In this document: in pieces, positions 1 through 8,259 of the stretch
Position numbering within the stretch: the first letter of the stretch is position 1
Layout of the letters: the number at the start of each line of letters is the position of its first letter
DNA from: Mucilaginibacter celer
Lineage (GTDB): Bacteria > Bacteroidota > Bacteroidia > Sphingobacteriales > Sphingobacteriaceae
DNA length: 64,000 nucleotides
Reading direction: 5' to 3'
Assembly: GCF_003576455.2 (NCBI RefSeq)
Contig: NZ_CP032869.1
Location: forward strand, 1,860,001-1,924,000
Translations under genes and position numbers: made by a program
The notes under the pieces: generated by a model
Seen by the model: the letters and a program-made list of their open reading frames with translations, nothing else
Database searches by the model: none
Told to the model about the DNA's origin: nothing

Positions 1-2
1 AC

Positions 3-278
3 CCATCTACCAGGTGGATTGAGAGCGGGTCATACCTGCGCGTTAAAAACATGCAGATTGGTTATAATTTCCCTGCTGCCTGGTTAAGATCAAAAACAGA
101 CAATGCGTTAAACAGGCTCAGGATTTATCTGGCATCAACCAATCTTTTAACATTTACAAAATACAAAGGTCTTGATCCGGAAATCGGCTCTCGTAACGGT
201 ACCTTAACCAATGGTATTGATTACGGACAGTACCCGCAACCGCGAACAGTTCAGTTGGGCTTGCAGGCAACCTTTTAA
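3..278 (+). CDS. SusC/RagA TonB-dependent transporter, C-terminal end only
   Basis: The reading frame is open from the first bases of the window; the first ATG at 51 is internal. About 91 residues are visible. They carry the SusC C-terminal signature: SGSYLRVKNMQIGYNFP, then the conserved FTKYKGLDPEIG segment, ending in a beta-strand with a terminal phenylalanine (LGLQATF), as expected for an outer-membrane barrel. SusC proteins import oligomers with a SusD lipoprotein lid, and a SusD gene follows 24 bp downstream. Substrate cannot be told from this fragment. Confidence 0.92.
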   Translation, partial: PSTRWIESGSYLRVKNMQIGYNFPAAWLRSKTDNALNRLRIYLASTNLLTFTKYKGLDPEIGSRNGTLTNGIDYGQYPQPRTVQLGLQATF

Positions 279-302
279 CGATTAATTTAAAAAGATATAG
301 CG

Positions 303-1862
303 ATGAAAACTAAAAAAATATTCGTATGGTCAGCCCTTACAGCTATTATTGTAACGGCTACGGTTAACTCCTGCAAAAAAGGATCTCTTAACACCAGCGA
401 CCCTAATAACGTAACAACAGACCAATATTATAAAACCAGCGATCAGTTAACCAAGGGGGTAAATGCCATTTATGTTGCCATCCACTCGGTAGGCCTGGTA
501 TCACGCGAGTGGTTTTTTATTCATGACCTCAGGAGCGATGAGGTTGCAAGCGGCGGCGGACAACTTGAAGCGCCAAGGGGACAGATGCTTAATGGCAATA
601 CTGATCCAACCAATTCGGTAATGAACTCGGTGTGGAACAACTGGTACACCGTAATTTTCAGGGCAAATGTGGCCATTCAAAACGGACCATCCGTAACTGA
701 TAACGCGGCCCTGCGAGACAGATTGATTGGCGAAGCTAAATTTTTGCGTGCCTGGGCTTATTTCGACCTTGTTTCGCAATGGGGTGGGGTGCCACTTCTT
801 ACTGCGCCTGTTAAAACAGCCAGCGATTTTCAGCCGCGCGCTTCTGAAGCTGAGGTTTATGCCGTAATTATTAAGGATCTTCAGGATGCAGCAGCAGTAC
901 TGCCCGAAAAAACCGGTACTGATAAGGGGCGCGCAACAGCTTCGGCAGCAAATGCCATGCTGGGCCGTGTGTTGATGCAAACAGGCGACTACGCCGGTGC
1001 AAAAGCAGCGCTTTTAAAAATCCCGACTACCGGAACAAACGGTTACTCGTTAACCAGCAGGTACCTGGATAACTTTGAAGAGGAAACGGAGTTTAACAGC
1101 GAATCTATTTTCGAGATTGTATTTGTTGACAAGAACGATGGCGGCTTTAACTGGGGTGGCGACAGCCCAACCGAAGCACAAACCACCGTGCGTAACCAGG
1201 AGTATAACCCAATTGCCTGGAGAAACCTGATCCCCTCAAATAAACTGATCAACGAGTTTGAGAACACCGCAACAGGTGCGGCCAAATCCGATCCCCGTTT
1301 TCACTATACCTGTTATCAAAGCGGCGATACCTATAACAAAGGTGCGTCGATACTTACAGATGGTGATCAGAATGGTAACTCTTCTGTAATGAACGGCGTT
1401 ACTAAAAAAATCAGCTTCCGTAAATCTATGATCATTTACAAGGAAGGTTTACCGGCGGCAGGTTTCCACCCGGGTGGCAACAACCAGCGCATCATTCGTT
1501 ATGCCGAGGTTATACTGATGCTGGCCGAATGCGAAAACGAGCTGGGTAATACAGCAGCAGCAGTTAATTACCTTAATATGATCCGTGCCCGTGCAGATGT
1601 TGCTATGCCTGCTTATCCAACGGCGCAATTTCCGGTTGGTTCAAAAGCTGACGTAGTGAAAGCCATTATGCACGAAAAAATGGTAGAAATGGGTTGCGAG
1701 GAAGTGAGAAATATCGATATCCTTCGCTGGAGGAAAAAGCAATATTTCACTACCGATCCGTTCCCATATTTCAGAAAAGGCAGGGATGAACTGTTGCCAA
1801 TTCCGCAATCTGAGCTGGATAATAACCCTAAAGTAAACGGGCATCAAAACCCTGGCTATTAA
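303..1862 (+). CDS. SusD/RagB family nutrient-binding lipoprotein
   Basis: 519 residues with a lipoprotein signal peptide whose lipobox ends at Cys24 (VNSCKK). The surface-exposed SusD partner binds substrate and closes the SusC barrel. Family hallmarks are the early TSDQLTKGVNAIY region, LIGEAKFLRAWAYFDLVSQW with the TPR-like helices, and the C-terminal half with IIRYAEVILMLAECENE, the ARADV segment and NIDILRWRKKQYF. It lies 24 bp after the SusC end. The hairpin at 1920-1950 separates it from the next gene, so the SusCD pair may form its own transcript end. The substrate is unknown; neighbouring FG-GAP lipoproteins and a fucosidase suggest a complex glycan (inference). Confidence 0.93.
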   Translation: MKTKKIFVWSALTAIIVTATVNSCKKGSLNTSDPNNVTTDQYYKTSDQLTKGVNAIYVAIHSVGLVSREWFFIHDLRSDEVASGGGQLEAPRGQMLNGNTDPTNSVMNSVWNNWYTVIFRANVAIQNGPSVTDNAALRDRLIGEAKFLRAWAYFDLVSQWGGVPLLTAPVKTASDFQPRASEAEVYAVIIKDLQDAAAVLPEKTGTDKGRATASAANAMLGRVLMQTGDYAGAKAALLKIPTTGTNGYSLTSRYLDNFEEETEFNSESIFEIVFVDKNDGGFNWGGDSPTEAQTTVRNQEYNPIAWRNLIPSNKLINEFENTATGAAKSDPRFHYTCYQSGDTYNKGASILTDGDQNGNSSVMNGVTKKISFRKSMIIYKEGLPAAGFHPGGNNQRIIRYAEVILMLAECENELGNTAAAVNYLNMIRARADVAMPAYPTAQFPVGSKADVVKAIMHEKMVEMGCEEVRNIDILRWRKKQYFTTDPFPYFRKGRDELLPIPQSELDNNPKVNGHQNPGY

Positions 1863-1919
1863 TAGTTAAATTGCAGATACTATAACAGTTAAATAGTATT
1901 TATTTCAGTACTTGTTAAA

Positions 1920-1950
1920 AAAGATAGGCTGTGCATAGCAGCCTATCTTT
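1920..1950 (+). terminator. Rho-independent terminator after susD
   Basis: A perfect 12-bp inverted repeat, AAAGATAGGCTG and CAGCCTATCTTT, with a 7-nt loop ends in a short T run. It lies between the SusD stop and the next start, so the downstream FG-GAP genes either rely on readthrough or have their own promoter. Confidence 0.75.
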
Positions 1951-1970
1951 TCCGTATAAACCAATTATAG

Positions 1971-4900
1971 ATGAAGAAATTTTACCCTGCTTTACTACTG
2001 TTTGGCGTTGTTGTTTTTTCGTGTGCAAAGAAGAAGGCGACACTGTTTGAGTTAATACCCTCGTCGCACTCAGGTATCACCTTTAATAATTTAATTACCG
2101 AGAACGACTCTATCAACCCGATTGACAATGCTAATGTTTACAATGGCGGCGGCGTTGGTATAGGTGATTTTAATAATGACGGCTTGCCTGATATTTATTT
2201 TTCGGGCAATATGGTACCAAACAAGCTATACCTGAATCGCGGCGATTTTAAATTTGACGATATTACCGATAAAGCCGGTGTAAATGGCCTGGGCAAATGG
2301 GGCAGAGGGGTTGCTGTAATAGATATTAATAACGACGGTTTGCAGGATATTTATGTATGCAATTCGCTGTTGCAGGATAGCGTTAAACGGCAAAACCTGC
2401 TTTACATAAACCAGGGCACGGATAAAGAAGGAATTCCGCACTTTAAGGAAGAAGGAAAAGAATATGGCCTTGATATTCACGCGTATTCAACCATGGCCGC
2501 ATTTTTTGATTATAATAACGATGGCCACCTGGATATGTACCTCACCGTTAACCGCCCCGGCGATGGTTACTACGCCAATCAGTTTCGCCCTATAATTTCG
2601 GATGGTACCGGTAAAAGTACAGGGAGGTTATACGAGAGCAGATGGGACTACAAACTGAAGCACCCGGTATTTGTAGATGTATCAAAAAAAGCAGGCATCT
2701 CGATTGAAGGTTACGGACACGCCGCAACAATTGTGGATATAAACAGGGACGGATGGAAGGATATTTATGTTACCAACGATTTTATCTCGCCCAACATCCT
2801 CTACATCAATAATGGTGATGGTACATTCACCAACAGATCGAAAGAATACTTTAAGCATACTTCAATGAACGCGATGGGCCAGGATATTGAAGATTTAAAT
2901 AACGACGGCCTTGCCGATGTATTTGAGCTGGATATGTCGCCGCCTGATAATTACCGGAAAAAGATGATGTCGATGCCGGATGCCTACCAGTCGTACGAGC
3001 TGTTTAATCATTATGCCTATCAATATCAGTATGCCCGTAACACCTTGCAGATAAACCACGGGCCGGGCTTAGGACAAAATGATTCTATTAAGGCACCGGT
3101 ATTCAGCGAAACCGGCTTTTTGAGCGGCATAACCGAGACCGATTGGAGCTGGACACCGCTGATAACCGATTTTAATAACGATGGCTATCGCGACATCATT
3201 GTAACCAACGGCTTTCCGAAGGATGTTACCGATCATGATTTTATCGTTTTCCGGAACAACCCTTATTCTACCGCTTCAAAAAAAACTATTTTAGACCAGA
3301 TCCCCACCGTCAAAATCCATAATTATGCTTTTCAAAACAGTGGCGATCTGAATTTTGCCGACGTTTCAAGCCAATGGGGATTAGATGTACCGACATTTTC
3401 GAACGGGGCAGCTTACGCCGATCTGAACAATGACGGTGCCGTTGATATGGTGATCAATAACATTAATGATGAGGCGCTTATTTATAAAAACAACAGCCGT
3501 ACCATCCATCCCCAAACCTCCAACAGCCTGAACATTAAATTTAAGGGTGATAAGTTTAACAGGGATGGTTTAGGCGCATGGGTAGATCTTTATTACGGAG
3601 GTGGGCAACACCAGGTATACGAAAATAATCCCTACCGCGGATACTTATCATCCATACAAAACATTGCACACTTTGGCCTTGGGAAATATAATGTTTTAGA
3701 TTCGGTAGTGATCAGATGGCCAAATAACCGTAAACAGGTATTAAAAAATGTAAAGGCCAACCAAACGCTGAAAGTAGATATCAGTGATGCAAGGCTGCCT
3801 TATAACTGGATTACCCCTAAGAAAAACACAGGTGCCCTGTTCACCGAAATTACAGGCGCGGCCGGAATTAATTACCGGCACAAGGAAGATGACTTTGCCG
3901 ATTTCACCATTCAAAAATTATTGCCTCACAAATTATCTGCTTACTCACCGGCACTTGCATCAGCCGATATTGATGGCAACGGCCTTGATGATATTGCAGT
4001 TGGAGGTAACAGTAAATTTCCGGCCCGGGCTTTCCTGCAGCAGGCAGATGGAAGGTTCATTCAGCGAAATTTAATAGATGCGAAACCGGATAGCGCAAAG
4101 TATAAAGATGAAAGTTTATTGTTTTTTGATGCCGATGGCGATGGAAAAACAGATTTATATATTGCCAGTGGAGGCTACGAAAGCGCCCCCGGCTCGAATA
4201 ATTATGCCGACCGTATTTACCTGAACGATGGCCGCGGGCATTTCAGGGAACAAAAAGATGCTTTACCCGGCAATTTAACCAGTAAGTTGTGCATAAGGGC
4301 ATTTGATTATAATAAAGACGGCAAACTGGATTTGCTGGTAACCGGCCGTGTTGATCCATGGCATTATCCTAACCCGGTATCATCCTTTATTTTACGTAAC
4401 GACAGTAAGCCGGGGAAACTGCAGTTTACCGACGTAACATCATCCGTTGCCCCTTGTTTAAAAAAACTGGGATTAACCTGCGATGCGCTGGTTACAGATT
4501 ATGATAATGATGGCTGGCCGGATCTGGTTATTGCCGGCGAGTGGATGCCCGTTACATTTATTAAAAACATCCACGGCAAATTCACCAATGCAACTGATGC
4601 TTCGGGTATTGCCGATAAAATTGGGTGGTGGAATTCTATCGCGGCAGGCGATTTCAGGCATTGCGGAAAGATCGACTATATTGTTGGCAATCTCGGAAAA
4701 AACAGTTTCTTCAAAGCGAGCGACAAAGAGCCTGTATATATTACTGCCGGCGATTTTGATAAGCGCAAAACAACCGATGCTTTCCCCTCGCTGTTTCTTC
4801 GGGATACCGATGGTGTGAAGCGCGAATTTCCATCCTTTGTTCGTGACGATGCTGTTAAGCAAATGATCAGTCTCCGGAAAAAATTTGTGAACTACCGCTC

Positions 4901-5543
4901 TTTCGGACATGCAACCTTGCAGGATCTGCTCTCGCCCGAACAATTGAAAAGCGCCCTTAGGTTAAAAGCCAACACGCTTACCTCTTGCTATCTCGAAAAT
5001 TTGGGTAATGGCAAATTCAGGATGTATCCGCTGCCAAACTACGCCCAGGTATCTGCCATTAACGGTATGGTGGTTGATGATTTTGATGGCGACGGTAATT
5101 TAGATGTCGCTATTAATGGCAATGATTACGGCACCAACGTTTCGGTAGGCCGGTACGATGCTTTAAACGGGCTGCTGCTAAAAGGCGATGGCAAGGGCGG
5201 ATTTAAATCACTCTCCATTTTACAAAGCGGAATCTGCATTCCCGGCGATGGCAAAGCCCTGGTGAAACTTCAGGGTAAGGATAACTGGTATTACCTGTCG
5301 GCCAGCCAGCGCAACGGCAATTTGAAACTGTTAAAGCTTAATAAACCGGCAAAAACGATAAGGGTTGAGCCGCAGGATGCGTATGCGGAAGTATACTCAA
5401 AAAATGGCTCTGTTACCAGGCAGGAGTTTTATTACGGTTCGTCTTTTTTATCGCAATCGGCAAGGTTTCTGAAAGTTGGCACTGATATGCAAAAGGTGAA
5501 GATTGTTTCTAATAATGGCGGCGCAAAGGAAATAAAACTTTAA
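1971..5543 (+). CDS. FG-GAP/VCBS repeat lipoprotein with UnbV (ASPIC) domain
   Basis: 1190 residues. A short lipoprotein signal ends at Cys18 (VVFSCAKKK). At least twelve calcium-loop repeats of the type DFNNDGLPDIYF, DINNDGLQDIYV and DADGDGKTDLYI show two beta-propeller-like blocks, roughly residues 50-500 and 650-1080. Between them, near residues 530-600, is an ASPIC/UnbV segment (GLGKYNVLDSVVIRWPN). Such proteins are probably surface or periplasmic calcium-stabilised binding proteins, often found beside SusCD pairs in Bacteroidota; their biochemical role is not established. The next gene, 12 bp downstream, encodes a second protein of the same type, so the two are likely co-transcribed. Confidence 0.85.
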   Translation: MKKFYPALLLFGVVVFSCAKKKATLFELIPSSHSGITFNNLITENDSINPIDNANVYNGGGVGIGDFNNDGLPDIYFSGNMVPNKLYLNRGDFKFDDITDKAGVNGLGKWGRGVAVIDINNDGLQDIYVCNSLLQDSVKRQNLLYINQGTDKEGIPHFKEEGKEYGLDIHAYSTMAAFFDYNNDGHLDMYLTVNRPGDGYYANQFRPIISDGTGKSTGRLYESRWDYKLKHPVFVDVSKKAGISIEGYGHAATIVDINRDGWKDIYVTNDFISPNILYINNGDGTFTNRSKEYFKHTSMNAMGQDIEDLNNDGLADVFELDMSPPDNYRKKMMSMPDAYQSYELFNHYAYQYQYARNTLQINHGPGLGQNDSIKAPVFSETGFLSGITETDWSWTPLITDFNNDGYRDIIVTNGFPKDVTDHDFIVFRNNPYSTASKKTILDQIPTVKIHNYAFQNSGDLNFADVSSQWGLDVPTFSNGAAYADLNNDGAVDMVINNINDEALIYKNNSRTIHPQTSNSLNIKFKGDKFNRDGLGAWVDLYYGGGQHQVYENNPYRGYLSSIQNIAHFGLGKYNVLDSVVIRWPNNRKQVLKNVKANQTLKVDISDARLPYNWITPKKNTGALFTEITGAAGINYRHKEDDFADFTIQKLLPHKLSAYSPALASADIDGNGLDDIAVGGNSKFPARAFLQQADGRFIQRNLIDAKPDSAKYKDESLLFFDADGDGKTDLYIASGGYESAPGSNNYADRIYLNDGRGHFREQKDALPGNLTSKLCIRAFDYNKDGKLDLLVTGRVDPWHYPNPVSSFILRNDSKPGKLQFTDVTSSVAPCLKKLGLTCDALVTDYDNDGWPDLVIAGEWMPVTFIKNIHGKFTNATDASGIADKIGWWNSIAAGDFRHCGKIDYIVGNLGKNSFFKASDKEPVYITAGDFDKRKTTDAFPSLFLRDTDGVKREFPSFVRDDAVKQMISLRKKFVNYRSFGHATLQDLLSPEQLKSALRLKANTLTSCYLENLGNGKFRMYPLPNYAQVSAINGMVVDDFDGDGNLDVAINGNDYGTNVSVGRYDALNGLLLKGDGKGGFKSLSILQSGICIPGDGKALVKLQGKDNWYYLSASQRNGNLKLLKLNKPAKTIRVEPQDAYAEVYSKNGSVTRQEFYYGSSFLSQSARFLKVGTDMQKVKIVSNNGGAKEIKL

Positions 5544-5555
5544 TAATACCGAAAA

Positions 5556-7826
5556 ATGTTGATTAATATACTTTCATGGGTTACTGCACGCCCAATCTCA
5601 GGAAGCAGTCTGACACAAATACAAAAAAGGCTCCTATTCCTGATACCGGCCATAATATTGGTTTCATCCTGCTGTGAATCATCTGAACAAAAGATGATTG
5701 ATATCATTTCAGATCTGAACAAAAAGGATTACAACAGCCGCAACCCGTTTTGTCCCGAAGCAAGAGTGGCGCAATGCGATAGTTTACTGAAAGTGCCGGG
5801 AAGAGAGAACGATTTTTATATTTTAAACACCAAAGCCAAACTATTGCTGGAAACCGGCGATGAAAAACAGGCCGTTGCCATTTACGAAAAAATGGTAACG
5901 GGTAACGATAGCTCAAAGCGCGACTTGTTTGAACCGGATATGGGCCTCGCCTATATGCGCTTAGGCGAACGGACTAATTGCATGCTGAACCACAACCGCA
6001 TGTCATGCACTTACCCGATACGGGATAATGCTATTCACGTAAATCAAACCGGTTCGCGCGATGCTATTGCGGTTTATGAAAGCATTTTAAAGAAACATCC
6101 CTCAGACCTTGAATCCCGCTGGATGCTCAATATCGCTTACATGACATTAGGCCACTACCCGGATAGTGTACCTAAACCGTTTTTAATTCCCGGCCTTAAC
6201 AACACCGACTCGGCAAAAATAAAGCCGTTCACCGATATGGCCGCCGATGTTGGCATTAAACTGAACAGCAGGGCAGGGGGTGCGATAGCCGAGGATTTTA
6301 ATAACGACGGTTATCTGGACATCGTAACCTCGGGAACGGAACTTGATGACCACATGCATTATTTTCAAAACAATCTGGATGGAACTTTCATTGACAGATC
6401 TGAAGCAAGCGGTTTACTGAAGTTTACCGGGGGATTGAATATCCAGCAAACCGATTACAACAATGATGGCAGGATGGATATTTTTGTACTGCGTGGTGCC
6501 TGGAAAAAGAACGGTTTCGGCAACCAGCCACCCTCCCTGCTGCGGAACAATGGCGATGGTACATTTACAGATGTAACGATAGCGGCCGGTTTACTTTTTT
6601 ATCATCCGACGCAGGCAGCAGTTTGGGCCGATTTTAATAGCGACGGATGGCTTGATGTTTTTGTAGGGGCCGAGGGCTTTAATAATGGCGACAGTGTTAA
6701 CGTTCACCGGAGCATGCTTTATGTGAACAACCATAACGGCACATTTACCGAGTTTAGCCATAAAGCCCATTGTGATGTGATGTCGTACGTGAAAGGAGTT
6801 ACATCCGCAGATTTTAATCATGACGGGTTGCCTGATATCTTTATTTCGACGATGGACGGCCGGAAGTATCTTTTAAAGAATAAAGGCAGCAAAGGAAATA
6901 TCCCCGATTTTGAGGATGTTACCAAACAATCGGGAATATTGGCAAATACCAACAGTACCTTTACTACCTGGTTTTTTGATTATGATAACGACGGCTGGCA
7001 GGACATCCTGATTGCAGATTACAAATTTGAGGCCCCGCTGGGCTACTATTCGGCTGCCGAGGCCCTTGGAAAACCCGTGCCAAATGCAGGAGGTATCTAC
7101 CTGTATAAGAATAACCACAACGGCACATTTACCGATGTTTCCAAACAAACAGGGCTTGATAAAGTAGTGTTTAGCATGGGCGCAAACTTTGGCGACATTG
7201 ACAATGATGGTTTCCCCGATTTGTATTTTGGCACAGGCAACCCCGATTTCGGCTCTCTTATCCCAAACAAAATGTTCAGGAATGTTGACGGACGGCGCTT
7301 TGAAGATATCACCAGCATTTCGCGGACAGGAAACCTCCAAAAAGGTCATGGCGTGGCATTTGCCGATTTTAGAAACTGTGGTTTACAGGATATTTTTATT
7401 GAAATGGGCGGGGCTTATGCCGGAGATGCTTACACCAGCGCCTTGTATGCGAACCCCGGACAGAACGACAACAACTGGATAAGCATAAAAGCAGAAGGCA
7501 CAAAATGCAATAAAGCCGCCATCGGCAGTCAGTTGAAAATAACGTTTAATGATAAGGGTGTTAAAAGAAGCGTTTACCGGGACCTTAATTCGGGCGGCAG
7601 TTTCGGTTCATCGCCCATACAGGCAGAAATTGGCGTGGGGCACGCCAACATTGTTAACGAGCTTGAGATAATCTGGGTCGGCAGCCGCACCGTTCAGCGG
7701 TTTCACAATTTAAAGGTAAACCAGTTCTACCGCATTGCAGAAGGGAGCCAAAAGGTTACCCCGATTCAATTAAAAAAACTCAGTTACCATAGTATGGCAG
7801 AGATGAAGATGGCAATGAAGATGTAA
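5556..7826 (+). CDS. FG-GAP/VCBS repeat lipoprotein with TPR-like N-terminus and UnbV domain
   Basis: 756 residues. The only in-frame ATG gives an unusually long N-region before the hydrophobic stretch and lipobox (ILVSSCC, Cys39), so the true start may be a non-ATG codon further in. Residues 60-210 look helical and TPR-like (YEKMVTGNDSSKRDLFE, GLAYMRLGE). After them come at least six FG-GAP calcium loops (DFNNDGYLDIVT, DYDNDGWQDILI, DIDNDGFPDLYF) and a C-terminal ASPIC/UnbV domain (about 640-730, NELEIIWVGSRTVQRF). Role is likely binding at the cell surface together with the preceding paralogue. It ends at a strong terminator. Confidence 0.83.
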   Translation: MLINILSWVTARPISGSSLTQIQKRLLFLIPAIILVSSCCESSEQKMIDIISDLNKKDYNSRNPFCPEARVAQCDSLLKVPGRENDFYILNTKAKLLLETGDEKQAVAIYEKMVTGNDSSKRDLFEPDMGLAYMRLGERTNCMLNHNRMSCTYPIRDNAIHVNQTGSRDAIAVYESILKKHPSDLESRWMLNIAYMTLGHYPDSVPKPFLIPGLNNTDSAKIKPFTDMAADVGIKLNSRAGGAIAEDFNNDGYLDIVTSGTELDDHMHYFQNNLDGTFIDRSEASGLLKFTGGLNIQQTDYNNDGRMDIFVLRGAWKKNGFGNQPPSLLRNNGDGTFTDVTIAAGLLFYHPTQAAVWADFNSDGWLDVFVGAEGFNNGDSVNVHRSMLYVNNHNGTFTEFSHKAHCDVMSYVKGVTSADFNHDGLPDIFISTMDGRKYLLKNKGSKGNIPDFEDVTKQSGILANTNSTFTTWFFDYDNDGWQDILIADYKFEAPLGYYSAAEALGKPVPNAGGIYLYKNNHNGTFTDVSKQTGLDKVVFSMGANFGDIDNDGFPDLYFGTGNPDFGSLIPNKMFRNVDGRRFEDITSISRTGNLQKGHGVAFADFRNCGLQDIFIEMGGAYAGDAYTSALYANPGQNDNNWISIKAEGTKCNKAAIGSQLKITFNDKGVKRSVYRDLNSGGSFGSSPIQAEIGVGHANIVNELEIIWVGSRTVQRFHNLKVNQFYRIAEGSQKVTPIQLKKLSYHSMAEMKMAMKM

Positions 7827-7879
7827 AACGCTTGTTTGGGATTGTTTTGATGATAACATTCTTGAATTGCCCTGATCTT

Positions 7880-7920
7880 AAAAACGGGTTTGTCTCCGGC
7901 TAAGAGACAGACCCGTTTTT
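7880..7920. terminator. Bidirectional terminator
   Basis: A 17-bp stem (AAAAACGGGTTTGTCTC pairing with GAGACAGACCCGTTTTT, one G-T wobble) has a 7-nt loop and a T run on the plus strand and an A/T flank on the other. It sits between convergent reading frames: the FG-GAP gene and the minus-strand hydrolase remnant. Confidence 0.8.
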
Positions 7921-7922
7921 TG

Positions 7923-8165
7923 TTACAATTCTTCTATATATCCTGCAAAGCCACCCTGAGGCAGCCATTTTACCGGCAGGTTATCCTTTGTTGTTACGGT
8001 GATATATTGCTCCCTAAATGCCATATTATGATCGCCATCCGCCATTAATGTTAACCGGTAACGTTTTTCTTTGGGTAAAAAGCCGAAGTCGATAGCTGTT
8101 TGTCCGGGTTGGTTCTCACCGTTAATGCCGCCGATAAACCAGTTGTTACCTGTTCTGCGCGCTAA
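7923..8165 (-). pseudogene. C-terminal remnant of a glycoside hydrolase (GH97-like)
   Basis: The minus-strand frame is open for 80 codons and ends with a stop at 7923-7925. It reads RRTGNNWFIGGINGENQPG, then FGFLPKEKRYRLTLMADG, then LPVKWLPQGGFAGYIEEL. This is the C-terminal beta-sandwich typical of GH97 alpha-glucosidase/alpha-galactosidase proteins. There is no start codon, and the frame is closed by a stop at 8166-8168. The catalytic part is absent from the window. It appears to be what is left of a gene deleted from the upstream side, where the fucosidase gene now lies. Family assignment is from motif memory and could be a related GH with the same C-terminal domain. Confidence 0.6.
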
Positions 8166-8259
8166 TTATATTAACACACAGGAAGAAAGAACGATTAAAT
8201 GACTTTAACATTTGTGGATAGGTTTTAAATATGTTGATCATCATCAGAAAGTTAATGGC

